Shown here piece by piece: positions 24,594 through 32,946 of a DNA stretch of 42,617 bases. Made by a program: the position numbers and the translations under genes. The notes under the pieces were generated by a model that saw only the letters and a list, made by a program, of their open reading frames with translations, did not search any database and was not told the origin of the DNA. Numbering within the stretch: position 1 is the stretch's first letter; each line of letters opens with the position of its first letter. Source of the DNA: Hungatella sp. (lineage in GTDB: Bacteria > Bacillota > Clostridia > Lachnospirales > Lachnospiraceae); assembly GCA_022796015.1 (NCBI GenBank), contig JAAWHU010000025.1, positions 1-42,617 of the forward strand. Reading direction: 5' to 3'.

Positions 24594-24613
24594 TATGGTA
24601 TAATTTTACCATA
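24594..24613. promoter_or_regulatory. Dyad operator over the -10 box of the GDPD operon
   Basis: TATGGTA-TAATTT-TACCATA is a perfect 7-bp-arm inverted repeat. It contains TATAAT at 24599-24604, a good -10 without a clear -35, so the promoter is likely activator-dependent or repressed at this dyad. The bound protein is not known; AraC proteins usually prefer direct repeats, so a second regulator is possible. Confidence 0.5.
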
Positions 24614-24692
24614 AACACCGAAGAAAGGCAAACACAGAAATGTATATGTTTCTGGGTGAGATTTTCATGGGGTGGAAGAAGGAGGAATGCCC

Positions 24693-25544
24693 ATGGAAGG
24701 CTGGGAAAAAACGAGAAAATGGCTGTTTGATATGGAGGATACCAACATAAAAATCGCATCACATCGAGGAAAATTTTCATCCAGTGTCATCGAGAACACA
24801 TCTTTGGCATTTCTTGCGGCCATAGGAGAAGGGGCGGACATGGTGGAGATGGATCTGGATCTCACAAGGGATGGGATTCTTGTGGGCCACCATGATAAGA
24901 CCATGAAGCGTTTTTTCTTTGTTGACCGGGAGATATCGGACTATACGTGGCAGGAGATCCGGCAGATGTCTCTCTATAATTATGTAGGGGAGGTCAATGT
25001 GACAGGCCTGGAGACGTTTGAGGACATTTTAAAGAGCCTGAAGGACAAGACGATTCTGGCCTTGGACAAATGCTGGGATCACTGGGACCAGGTCTATGAG
25101 GAGCTGGCAGAGGCGGATATGGTAAAGCAGGCAATCTTTAAATTTCCCGTAAAAAACAAGCAGGCTGCAGAATGGGCTGCAGCCCACAAAGACTGTATGT
25201 TCATTCCCATGGTGAAGGACGCAGAATATCTGAAGGATATAGAAAAGCTGAGAGAGAAGGCACTGATTCCGGCAGTCGAGATCGTGCCCCAGAGTCCGGA
25301 GGATGGGATCTTTGCAGATTCGGCCTTTGCCTGGATTAAGGAGCGTCATATGAAGGTGTGGTGCAATTCCTTAAGCCTGGCAAAAAGGCTGGTTTACGGC
25401 GCAGGATATGATGATCTGAGATCCTTGACCCAGGGGGGAGATCAGGGATGGGGGATCTTAGCGGCAAAGGGCGTGGACATCATCCAGACGGACTGGCCCA
25501 TGGAGACCGACGCTTATTTAAGGGCAATTCACAGGAGGGGTTAA
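24693..25544 (+). CDS. Glycerophosphodiester phosphodiesterase-family protein
   Basis: 283 residues, cytoplasmic (no signal peptide). GDPD-family motifs: 'ASHRGK' with the catalytic His, 'ENTSLAFLAAIGEGADMVEMD' (in parts) with the metal-binding E-x-D, and 'DGILVGHHD' with the second catalytic His; 'DIIQTDWP' closes the barrel. It would hydrolyse glycerophosphodiesters or a related phosphodiester to an alcohol and a phosphate monoester. GGAGG at 24681-24685 fits ATG 24693 (7 nt); GTG 24672 and ATG 24687 are less well placed. First gene of an operon with a CUT1 importer, recalling the Ugp system where GDPD follows uptake. Confidence 0.88.
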   Translation: MEGWEKTRKWLFDMEDTNIKIASHRGKFSSSVIENTSLAFLAAIGEGADMVEMDLDLTRDGILVGHHDKTMKRFFFVDREISDYTWQEIRQMSLYNYVGEVNVTGLETFEDILKSLKDKTILALDKCWDHWDQVYEELAEADMVKQAIFKFPVKNKQAAEWAAAHKDCMFIPMVKDAEYLKDIEKLREKALIPAVEIVPQSPEDGIFADSAFAWIKERHMKVWCNSLSLAKRLVYGAGYDDLRSLTQGGDQGWGILAAKGVDIIQTDWPMETDAYLRAIHRRG

Positions 25545-25603
25545 ATCCGGTTTTGCAAGATATTCAGAGTCTATTTATGTGAGAGGAAGAAGGAGGAATT
25601 ACA

Positions 25604-26968
25604 ATGAAAAAAAGAAGAATGTTTTCGGTACTCATGGCAGCAGCTGTAACTACAGGGCTTTTAAGCGGATGCGGCAGCAAGAGTCCTCAGCAGGCTCCGT
25701 CCGCCGCGGCGGCTTCCGGAACGGAGAAGGCAGCCACCCAGGCTCCGGCGGCGCCGGGGGAGACAAAAGAAGCATCTGAGGCCTCCATGTATCAGGTGAC
25801 AGAGCCTGTAAGCATTGAATATTGGTACAACGGGTCAGTCAATGAAGAATTTTACAACAAGCTGGCGGAGGACTTTAATTCCTCCCAAGAACTAATCACC
25901 GTCACCCCGGTCTGTGTGGGAGATTACGGTGCCATCGGGGAGAAGATTACGGCAGCTCAGGCAGCGGGAACAGGGCTTCCGGGCCTCTGCCTTATGAGCG
26001 TGGACCGGATTATGGTCTATATGGAAAGCGGCGTGTGCGAGCCTCTGGATCCTTACTGTCAGGAGTATGGGGTGGATACGTCAGACTTTATTGACGCATT
26101 TGTCAACGGGGGAACCTACAATGACGTTACCTATGCATTTCCTCACGGCGTCTCTGTGGCTACCTTCTATATTAACCGGGAAGCCCTGGCAAAGGTAGGC
26201 CTTGACACCTTCCCCTCTACCTGGGACGAGTTCAAGACCTGGTGCAAGGATGTCTATGAGAAGACAGGCAAGACGGCATATACCTGCGCCTGTATGCAGA
26301 ATAATATTTTATACAACTTTGCCTACAACTGGGGCGGTCTTCTGGTAAAGGAGGACGGCACCACAGGATTTGACAGCGAGACCTTAAAACAGTACATCAG
26401 GGAGATGAAGGAACTGGTGGATGCAGGCTATGTGGAGTGGAGCCTGGAAGGCGTGGAGGCAGTGGGCAACAAATTCTTAAATCAGGATACCATGTGCATT
26501 AATGTTTCCTGTACGGACTACGGCAACTATGTGGACAATGACTTTGAAGTAGGCCTGGCCTGGAATTATACGGCGGAGCATGGCATCAGCTCTGTGGCAG
26601 GTTCCTGGATGTTTATTCCTTCCGGTCAGGATCAGATGAGTAAGAATGCGGCCTTTGTATTCGCCCAGTATTTAAGCAGCGCCGACGTGAACCTGGAGTG
26701 GGCAAAATTCTCAAGTTACCTTGCAACCCATAAGTCCACCATCACAGATGACGCCAAGATGGCAGACATCTATGAGGCTCTTCCCGAGATGAAGATGGTT
26801 TACGAGAACTCCGATAACTATATTGAAAAGATCAAGACTCCCTATTTCTCAAAGGCCATGAAGCCCTTCATGGAGGCCATCAACCAGATTATTCTGGAGG
26901 GCGCCGATTTTGACGAGACATGGAACGGCATGCTTGAGGAAGTCAACTATATTCTGGCAGGTAATTAG
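25604..26968 (+). CDS. ABC transporter sugar-type solute-binding lipoprotein
   Basis: 454 residues. The signal peptide ends with lipobox L-L-S-G-C (C23); an Ala/Pro/Gln-rich linker (about 27-58) precedes the family 1 extracellular solute-binding fold with 'SIEYWYNGSVNEEF', 'FPHGVSVATFYINREALAKVG' (in parts) and a C-terminal 'PYFSKAMKPFMEAINQI'. The similarity in plan is to UgpB/MalE-type CUT1 binding proteins. Surface-anchored; captures a sugar, glycerophosphodiester or oligosaccharide for the two permeases downstream. AAGGAGG precedes the ATG. Substrate cannot be read directly. Confidence 0.9.
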   Translation: MKKRRMFSVLMAAAVTTGLLSGCGSKSPQQAPSAAAASGTEKAATQAPAAPGETKEASEASMYQVTEPVSIEYWYNGSVNEEFYNKLAEDFNSSQELITVTPVCVGDYGAIGEKITAAQAAGTGLPGLCLMSVDRIMVYMESGVCEPLDPYCQEYGVDTSDFIDAFVNGGTYNDVTYAFPHGVSVATFYINREALAKVGLDTFPSTWDEFKTWCKDVYEKTGKTAYTCACMQNNILYNFAYNWGGLLVKEDGTTGFDSETLKQYIREMKELVDAGYVEWSLEGVEAVGNKFLNQDTMCINVSCTDYGNYVDNDFEVGLAWNYTAEHGISSVAGSWMFIPSGQDQMSKNAAFVFAQYLSSADVNLEWAKFSSYLATHKSTITDDAKMADIYEALPEMKMVYENSDNYIEKIKTPYFSKAMKPFMEAINQIILEGADFDETWNGMLEEVNYILAGN

Positions 26969-26987
26969 ACACAGGAAAGGAAGCAGT

Positions 26988-27902
26988 ATGAAAGCAAATA
27001 CATCTGGGCAAAAGAGAAAGATCAAGCGTTCCAATGTGGAGGAGTTTCTCTGTGTTCTCCCGGCAGTGCTTTTGGTTATGGTGACGACCTACTATCCTCT
27101 GGCGGATCTGGTGCGTATCAGCTTTACAGACTGGAATCTTCTGAGGAAAGATTATCATTATGTAGGGTTAAAAAACTGGCAGTGGTTCCTGGAAAATGCC
27201 ACCGGCAATAATTTTTACCGGGATATGGGGACGACCCTTAAATATACCATAGGTTCCGTGCTGATCAGCCTGATACTGGGACTGGTTTTGGCTCTTCTCA
27301 TGAGCCGGATGACGAAAGGTTTTGGCGCCATGCGCGCCATTATCTTTCTGCCCAGATATGTGGGCATGTCATCGGCAGGCATTCTGTTTCTGTGGATCCT
27401 CAATAAGGATTATGGAATTGCCAACAATGTCATTGAACTCATGGGCGGCTCCAGGCTGGCGTGGGTGACGTCAAAGGGCCTGGCTCTGATGTCGGTCCTG
27501 ATGCTCACAGGCTGGCATTCCGTGGGGTATGCCATGATGATCTATCTGTCGGCCATGACAGGGATTCCAAGCAGCTATCAGGAAGCGGCGGCTTTGGATG
27601 GGGCTTCCCGGACACAGAGATTTTTTCAGATCACACTGCCTCTGCTGTCCCCCACCATCCTCTTCCTTCTGGTGACCACATTTATCTCCTCCATGAAGGT
27701 GTTCAATGCCATCGACATTCTGACCGGGGGAGGACCCTACGGAAGCACGGAGGTGATCGTATATCTCATCTATCAGCTGGGATTTGTAGATTACCGGGTA
27801 GACAGGGCGGCTGTAGTGTCTCTGGTATTCTTTGTGTTTTTGCTTGTTGTTACGGTTCTGACCATGCGCTGGTCAGAGAACAAAGTAAACTATGATATGT
27901 AA
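26988..27902 (+). CDS. ABC sugar permease, UgpA/MalF type
   Basis: 304 residues, six membrane helices. The conserved EAA loop that docks the ATPase is 'EAAALDGASRTQRFFQITLP' (about 210-230). The family N-terminus 'FLCVLPAVLLVMVTTYYPL' (about 18-36) is typical of CUT1 inner-membrane subunits. I start at ATG 26988 because GGAA/AAGGAAG lies just upstream; the longer reading from 26910 overlaps the binding-protein gene by 59 nt. Confidence 0.92.
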   Translation: MKANTSGQKRKIKRSNVEEFLCVLPAVLLVMVTTYYPLADLVRISFTDWNLLRKDYHYVGLKNWQWFLENATGNNFYRDMGTTLKYTIGSVLISLILGLVLALLMSRMTKGFGAMRAIIFLPRYVGMSSAGILFLWILNKDYGIANNVIELMGGSRLAWVTSKGLALMSVLMLTGWHSVGYAMMIYLSAMTGIPSSYQEAAALDGASRTQRFFQITLPLLSPTILFLLVTTFISSMKVFNAIDILTGGGPYGSTEVIVYLIYQLGFVDYRVDRAAVVSLVFFVFLLVVTVLTMRWSENKVNYDM

Positions 27903-27915
27903 CAGGAGGGCTGGG

Positions 27916-28746
27916 ATGAAAAAGACAATTCATGTAGCACAGACAATAACCGCAGTCCTTGTAACCCTCATTATGCTCTTTCCGCTGTACTGGATGGTGG
28001 TTACCAGTTTTAAGTCCGGCAATGTGATACTGACCAAGGAGATCAACCTTCTGCCTGACAGCTTAAGCCTGGACAACTACATAGAGGCGTGGAACCGAGT
28101 GCCCCTTGGAAGGTATATTATGAATACGGTGATCGTCACGGCCATGGTTATGACCATCAAGATCACCGGCGGAGTCCTTGCGGCCTACGGATTTGCCAGA
28201 GGGAATTTTCCAGGCAGGAACCTGCTGTTTTACATCATACTGGGGGCCATGATGGTTCCTCATCAGGTTACCTTTATTCCACTGTACATTCTCTGCTCCA
28301 GGCTGGGCTGGGTCAACACCTATATGGGGCTTGTGCTGCCAAGCGTGGTGGCGCCTCACTTCATCTTCATGCTGCGGCAGGCATTTATGTCCGTTGACCA
28401 GAGCTATATTGATGCGGGAAAGATAGACGGGCTGGGGACCTTAGGAGCCATCTGGTATGTGATGATACCCATGTGCAAGGCCTCCCTGATCACCGTATCC
28501 CTCACCACCTTTATTACGGAGTGGAACAGCTATTTCTGGCCTAAGATCATCACCCAGACCGATGCGGTGAGAGTGCTCACCATAGGACTGGTACATCTGC
28601 GGGAGTCCTGGAACAGCGAGGCCCTTTGGCTTCATACCAATGTGACCATGGCCGGCGCCGTGATCACCATGATTCCGGCAGTGGTACTGTTTATCCTGTT
28701 CCAGAAATACATGCTGACAGGGTATGCCAAGACGGCTATGAAGTAG
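27916..28746 (+). CDS. ABC sugar permease, UgpE/MalG type
   Basis: 276 residues, six membrane helices, opening with 'LVTLIMLFPLYWMVVTSFK' (about 15-33). The EAA-type docking loop is 'DAGKIDGLGTLGAIWYVMIP' (about 180-200). ATG 27916 follows AGGAGGG (27904-27910) by 5 nt; the ATG at 27892 overlaps the preceding gene without a better site. No ATP-binding subunit is encoded in the cluster, so a shared MsmX/UgpC-type ATPase elsewhere must energise the importer, as is usual for Firmicute CUT1 systems. Confidence 0.92.
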   Translation: MKKTIHVAQTITAVLVTLIMLFPLYWMVVTSFKSGNVILTKEINLLPDSLSLDNYIEAWNRVPLGRYIMNTVIVTAMVMTIKITGGVLAAYGFARGNFPGRNLLFYIILGAMMVPHQVTFIPLYILCSRLGWVNTYMGLVLPSVVAPHFIFMLRQAFMSVDQSYIDAGKIDGLGTLGAIWYVMIPMCKASLITVSLTTFITEWNSYFWPKIITQTDAVRVLTIGLVHLRESWNSEALWLHTNVTMAGAVITMIPAVVLFILFQKYMLTGYAKTAMK

Positions 28747-28768
28747 GAGAGCAGAGAAAGGCGAAGGT

Positions 28769-29374
28769 ATGCTGAGTAATCTATTCAATATGGAAAATGA
28801 TTTCTGGACATTTGCCAACAAGGTGGCGGACATGGTGATCCTGGAGATAATCTGGCTTGTATGCTGCCTTCCAATCATAACGGCGGGGGCTTCATGCACC
28901 GCCTTTTGGCATGTGTTCATCCGGCTGGCAAAGGATGAGGAAAGTCATGTGGCGGCTGGTTTTTTTCGGGCATTTAGGAAGCGGTTTATGACAGGTACAA
29001 AGATCGGGCTGATTCAGCTGGCCGTAGGGCTGTTTTTTCTTGTGGATATCTATGTGTGCCTGAATATGGAGACCAGGCAGTCTATGTTTTTAGTGGGGAT
29101 GCTGGGAGTGCTGTTATTCTTTTGGCTTTTGATCTCCCTGTGGTTCTACCCTCTTGCAGGGACCTATGATTTTACATGGAAAAAGGTTATGGGCAACAGC
29201 CTGTTTCTCACCCTGCGCCATATGCCCCACGCCCTGACCTGCCTGATGCTGGCGGCAGCCTCCGTTGCCGCCGGAATCTATGTGCCTTACGGGTTTATTC
29301 TTCTGCCTGTGCTGGCCTTTTATGTCAACGCCAAGGTGTATGTGTGGATCTTTGAACAGTATGAAGTCCCATGA
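28769..29374 (+). CDS. YesL-family (DUF624) membrane protein
   Basis: 201 residues with four to five hydrophobic helices. 'IIWLVCCLPIITAGASCTAFW' (about 30-50, given in parts) is the YesL hallmark of a Pro-Ile-T-x-G-A-S motif after the first helix, and the C-terminus 'YVWIFEQYE' is also typical. YesL genes sit beside CUT1 sugar importers, for example in the B. subtilis yes rhamnogalacturonan cluster; a role in transport assembly or regulation is suspected but unproven. Here it immediately follows the two permeases and precedes the sulfatase-family gene. Confidence 0.85.
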   Translation: MLSNLFNMENDFWTFANKVADMVILEIIWLVCCLPIITAGASCTAFWHVFIRLAKDEESHVAAGFFRAFRKRFMTGTKIGLIQLAVGLFFLVDIYVCLNMETRQSMFLVGMLGVLLFFWLLISLWFYPLAGTYDFTWKKVMGNSLFLTLRHMPHALTCLMLAAASVAAGIYVPYGFILLPVLAFYVNAKVYVWIFEQYEVP

Positions 29375-29433
29375 GAAGAGGGCGTCTATAGGAATTTCAC
29401 CATCTATAATGGAAAAACAGAAAGAGAGAGCAT

Positions 29434-30942
29434 ATGGAAAGCAGGAAAAAGAGGCAGCTCATATTTTTAATGACAGATACGACCAGAAAGGATATGCTTG
29501 GATGCTACGGGGATTTTCGGATGAAGACCCCCAATCTGGACAAGCTGGCGGCAGAGGGAATTTGCTATACCAACGCGTATTCCTGCCAGCCTGTGTGCGG
29601 GCCTGCAAGGAGTGCTATTTTTACAGGTACATTTCCCCATACCAACGGCATGGTGACCAACTCCATAGCCATGGGGGACAATGTAAAGACCATAGGGCAG
29701 AGACTGAGCGACGCAGGGATTCTCTGCGGGTATATCGGGAAATGGCATCTGGACGGAGGCGATTACTTCGGACTGGGAAGATGTCCCGAGGGATGGGATC
29801 CCAAGTACTGGTACGATATGCGGTGCTATCTGAGGGAGCTGACGGCAGAGGAGCGCATAAGGTCCCGGAAGAAAGAGACCTGTTATGAAGAGGACATGAG
29901 GGAGGAATTTACCTACGGCCACCGATGTACGGACAGGGCCTTAAGGTTTTTGGAGGAATACGGGGATAGGGACTTCTTTTTAACGGTATCCTATGACGAG
30001 CCCCACGGCCCTTCCCTTTCTCCGGCTCCCTTCAACACCATGTACCAGGGATTTCAGTTTGAGGACAGCCCGGCCTTTCATGACGATCTGGAGGAAAAAC
30101 CTTTTATGCAGAGGCTGTGGGCGGGAGAGAAGCTGAAGGCCTCTTCCGAGGAGCTGAGGAAGCCTGGCAGGAGCCTGGCGCAGTTTCTGGGATGTAATTC
30201 CTTTGCGGACTATGAGATAGGAAGAATCTTAAATGTGGTGGAGGAGAAGTTCCCCGACGCCATGGTGATCTACACATCGGATCACGGAGCCATGCTTGGG
30301 GCCCACAGACTGTCTGCAAAGAACGCTGCCATGTACAGGGAGGTGGCCAATATTCCCCTGATTATCAAAGGCGGGGAGAGAGGGAAGGTGGTGGATGCCC
30401 CGGCGTCCCACATTGATCTGGCCCCCACGGTTCTGGAATATTTCGGTGAACATATTCCGAAGCTTATGGAAGGAAAAAGCATGCTTTCCCAGATCTACGA
30501 TACATCCGTGAAGGTCAATGACGTGGTATACACGGAGTTTACCCGGTACGAGGTGGACCATGACGGCTTCGGCGGGTTGCAGCTCATGAGAGGCGCTACA
30601 GATGGACGGTACAAGCTGGTGATCCATCTTTTGGATACTGATGAGTTCTATGATACAGAGACAGACCCCTATGAGGTAGACAATCGGATTATGGATCCGG
30701 CCTGTGCTCATATGCGGAACATGCTTCATGACCGAATCCTTAAGCATATGAATGACACCAGGGATTTGTACCGGGGTTACCAGTGGGCCTGCCGTCCCTG
30801 GAGGCCTGAGAAAAAAGCGTTCTGGGAAAACGATGGCTGCACCAGGCAGAGAGAAAATGAGGAATACGAGCCGAGACAGCTGGACTATGATACGGGGATG
30901 GAGATGACGGAGGCAGTCAGAGGGAAGAAGGAGAAGGATTAA
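29434..30942 (+). CDS. Cytoplasmic Cys-type sulfatase / phosphonate monoester hydrolase-family enzyme
   Basis: 502 residues of the alkaline phosphatase superfamily. Near the N-terminus 'LIFLMTDTTRKDMLGCYG' supplies metal-binding Asp residues; 'CGPARSAIFTG' contains the C-x-P-x-R formylglycine signature (around residue 58), 'GKWHLDGG' the active-site Lys/His, and 'IYTSDHGAMLGAH' the second metal site. There is no signal peptide, so the ester must be imported first. The Cys must be matured by an anaerobic sulfatase-maturing enzyme, which is not in this window. Phosphonate/phosphate monoester hydrolases share these motifs, and with a GDPD in the operon a phospho-ester substrate is a real alternative to a sulfate ester. 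Confidence 0.88.
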   Translation: MESRKKRQLIFLMTDTTRKDMLGCYGDFRMKTPNLDKLAAEGICYTNAYSCQPVCGPARSAIFTGTFPHTNGMVTNSIAMGDNVKTIGQRLSDAGILCGYIGKWHLDGGDYFGLGRCPEGWDPKYWYDMRCYLRELTAEERIRSRKKETCYEEDMREEFTYGHRCTDRALRFLEEYGDRDFFLTVSYDEPHGPSLSPAPFNTMYQGFQFEDSPAFHDDLEEKPFMQRLWAGEKLKASSEELRKPGRSLAQFLGCNSFADYEIGRILNVVEEKFPDAMVIYTSDHGAMLGAHRLSAKNAAMYREVANIPLIIKGGERGKVVDAPASHIDLAPTVLEYFGEHIPKLMEGKSMLSQIYDTSVKVNDVVYTEFTRYEVDHDGFGGLQLMRGATDGRYKLVIHLLDTDEFYDTETDPYEVDNRIMDPACAHMRNMLHDRILKHMNDTRDLYRGYQWACRPWRPEKKAFWENDGCTRQRENEEYEPRQLDYDTGMEMTEAVRGKKEKD

Positions 30943-31012
30943 AAAAATAAAAGAATAAAATCATATTTTTTGGAGAAGATATAAGGTGATATTAAAAAAA
31001 GGAGGCCGTCTT

Positions 31013-31219
31013 ATGAACAAAGCATTAGATATTGCGGCGCTGACAATCAGTATCATCGGTGCAATTAACTGGGGACTTATTGGTTTCTTTGATTTTAATT
31101 TGGTCGGTTTTGCTCTTGGAGCCGGCTGGCTGTCGCGGATTATTTATGCAGTAGTAGGATTATGCGGATTGTATCTGCTGACATTCTACGGAAATGTAGG
31201 AAGGCGCATGGAATCTTAA
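31013..31219 (+). CDS. DUF378-family small membrane protein
   Basis: 68 residues, two hydrophobic helices. 'SIIGAINWGLIGFFDFNLV' (about 13-31) is the diagnostic DUF378 motif, and a second helix follows 'LSRIIYAVVGLCGLYLL'. Function unknown in the family; small inner-membrane proteins of this type are widespread in Firmicutes. AAAGGAGG at 30998-31005 fixes ATG 31013; the earlier in-frame start at 30986 lacks a site. Stands alone between the sulfatase gene and a hairpin terminator. Confidence 0.85.
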   Translation: MNKALDIAALTISIIGAINWGLIGFFDFNLVGFALGAGWLSRIIYAVVGLCGLYLLTFYGNVGRRMES

Positions 31220-31240
31220 TATCACTGGTACAAAGCAGGA

Positions 31241-31299
31241 AGAATCCCACTGGAAGCAGGACGTTTTGCAGGACGGCTTTTTGTGGGATTCTTTTTATT
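31241..31299 (+). terminator. Hairpin with long loop and T tract after DUF378 gene
   Basis: AGAATCCCAC (31241-31250) pairs perfectly with GTGGGATTCT (31283-31292), followed by TTTTATTT. The 32-nt loop has little internal pairing (AAGC/GCTT) and contains two AGGACG copies. Terminator is the simplest reading. Confidence 0.7.
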
Positions 31300-31332
31300 T
31301 CAAAGGCTTTGCAAATTTTTTGTAAAAAGGGG

Positions 31333-31361
31333 AAGACAAACCCATTATTTTGTGATATAGT
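31333..31361 (+). promoter_or_regulatory. Promoter of the DAACS symporter gene
   Basis: AAGACA at 31333-31338, 17-bp spacer, TATAGT at 31356-31361; transcription would start near 31368, about 30 nt before the ATG. Confidence 0.5.
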
Positions 31362-31398
31362 ATTGAAGATTTGGGTAAAAAACTTAAGGAGGAAAACA

Positions 31399-32748
31399 AT
31401 GGAAAACCAAAAGAAGAAGTCAGGAAGCTCACTGGCAAAGAAGATGGGAATTTCCCTTGTATGCGGCATTGCAGCCGGTTTGCTGCTAATGTTTCTGAGA
31501 GAATCTCTTAACGGTTCCGGCCATGGGGCTGCGTGGGGCATGATCAACAGCCTTTTGTTTCAAGATGTAACAGCACAGGGAGCAGAAAGCGCTCTCGGAA
31601 TTTTTTATTTGATTGGACAGTTGTTTATCCGTTCTTTACAGCTTGTAATTGTACCAATGGTATTTACATCCATCACTCTTGCGATTGGGCAGATATCTGA
31701 TACCAGGACTTTGGGGCGTATTTCCGCCAAGACCATCGGCTGGTTTCTGATCTGCTCTTTTTTTGCCCTGGTACTGGCCTGTCTTGCAGGAAGCGTCGTG
31801 TACCGTGCAGGCCTGTTTCATGTGGAGGTGGAAGGAATCACGGGCAGCGCAGGTTCCACGGGGGCCAATCCCATGAACGTGATCCTCAATGTGGTTCCCG
31901 CCAATATTGTCACTGCCTTTGGAAGCAACACGGCGGTCCTGGCAGTGGTGTTTGTGGCAGTCTGCTTAGGGCTTTCCATGAATGCCTTAGGGCAGGAGAA
32001 AACCAGGATTTTAAGGACTCTCATCCAGGAAGTCAATGACGTGGTGGTGGTATTTCTAAATTATGTGGTGACCAATTTTGCACCCTTTGCCGTCTTTGTG
32101 CTTCTGGCAAGAACCTTTGCCACTTACGGGATCAATTATCTGAAACCGGCATTTGCCTATGTGCTGGTGGCAGTGTCCATGCTTCTGGTATTCCTCCTTG
32201 TAGGTTACCCTCTTGTAGTCCTTCTGGGAGCAAAATTAAACCCTGTTGTTTTTCTGAAAAAAATCAGCAATGTGGCGGTGTTCGGCTTCTCCACCTCCTC
32301 GAGCGCGGCGACTCTGCCTTTAAACTATCAGACCTGTACAGAAGGGTTCGGGGTGGACGAAACCATTGCCTCCTTTGTGCTTCCCCTGGGAATGACCATC
32401 AATATGAACGGGACGGCCATTATGCAGGTCATCGCCACGGTGTTTATTGCCGGCTGCGCCGGGTACGACATCAGCCTGACTCAGCTGGTGGTGGTAGCAG
32501 TGCTGGCCCTCATTGCATCGGCAGGTACGCCGGCAGCGCCGGGGGCAGGCGCCATTGTCCTCTTTACCATTCTGTCTGGCGTGGGCTTTGTCAATGAAGG
32601 GGCGCTTCTTGCCTACTCCCTGATTCTGGCTATTAACAGGCCGATCGAGATGCTGGTGACGGCTCTCAATGTGGTGGGAGACGCTGTGACCGCCATCTGT
32701 GTGGCCAAAAGCGAAGGGCTTCTTAAGGAAGAGACATATAACGCCTAA
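31399..32748 (+). CDS. Dicarboxylate/amino acid:cation symporter (DAACS, SLC1-like)
   Basis: 449 residues, about eight membrane helices and two re-entrant loops. The serine-rich hairpin 'FSTSSSAATLP' (around residue 300) and 'LPLGMTINMNGTAIMQ' (substrate and Na+ site, TM7) are diagnostic of GltP/GltT/DctA/SstT proteins; 'ASAGTPAAPGAGAI' forms the second hairpin tip. It imports acidic or neutral amino acids or C4-dicarboxylates with Na+ or H+. AAGGAGG (31386-31392) lies 6 nt before ATG 31399, so the much longer reading from 31162, which runs through a terminator, is rejected. Monocistronic between its own promoter and terminator. Substrate among the family is not decidable by eye. Confidence 0.92.
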   Translation: MENQKKKSGSSLAKKMGISLVCGIAAGLLLMFLRESLNGSGHGAAWGMINSLLFQDVTAQGAESALGIFYLIGQLFIRSLQLVIVPMVFTSITLAIGQISDTRTLGRISAKTIGWFLICSFFALVLACLAGSVVYRAGLFHVEVEGITGSAGSTGANPMNVILNVVPANIVTAFGSNTAVLAVVFVAVCLGLSMNALGQEKTRILRTLIQEVNDVVVVFLNYVVTNFAPFAVFVLLARTFATYGINYLKPAFAYVLVAVSMLLVFLLVGYPLVVLLGAKLNPVVFLKKISNVAVFGFSTSSSAATLPLNYQTCTEGFGVDETIASFVLPLGMTINMNGTAIMQVIATVFIAGCAGYDISLTQLVVVAVLALIASAGTPAAPGAGAIVLFTILSGVGFVNEGALLAYSLILAINRPIEMLVTALNVVGDAVTAICVAKSEGLLKEETYNA

Positions 32749-32758
32749 GGTGTCGGAC

Positions 32759-32815
32759 AGGCCTGTGCCCCTTTTATGAAAGATGACAGTAGGAAGGGCG
32801 ACACAGGCCTTAAAT
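32759..32815 (+). terminator. Terminator-like hairpin after the symporter gene
   Basis: AGGCCTGTG (32759-32767) pairs with CACAGGCCT (32802-32810), and GCCC.CTT / AAGGGC can pair further inside. The following tract TAAATTGTTTAATT is only partly T-rich, so termination efficiency is uncertain. Confidence 0.55.
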
Positions 32816-32820
32816 TGTTT

Positions 32821-32881
32821 AATTATGCATAAAAATCAAAAATATGCATAGAAACCCTTTACAAAAGAATAATTATGCACT
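32821..32881. promoter_or_regulatory. Repeated TATGCA boxes, candidate ArgR-type sites
   Basis: AATTATGCA occurs exactly twice (32821-32829 and 32871-32879, 50 bp apart) and TATGCATA twice (32824-32831 and 32843-32850). The last box, GAATAATTATGCA at 32867-32879, fills the spacer between -35 and -10 and resembles the TGAATAATTATTCA Arg box. This fits repression of an amino acid importer by an ArgR-like hexamer. Assignment is inferred. Confidence 0.5.
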
Positions 32882-32886
32882 ATAAT
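32858..32886 (+). promoter_or_regulatory. Promoter of the amino acid ABC importer operon
   Basis: TTTACA at 32858-32863, 17-bp spacer, perfect TATAAT at 32881-32886. Leader about 53 nt to ATG 32947. Confidence 0.8.
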
Positions 32887-32946
32887 CCATGCTATTACAG
32901 AAAACAAAAAAGGGACGCGGTTTAGGCCGCAAAAGGAGAGGATATT

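Noticed and set aside
31162..31398. 79-codon N-terminal extension of the symporter
   Set aside because: Runs through a terminator hairpin and the promoter; AAGGAGG at 31386-31392 clearly serves ATG 31399.
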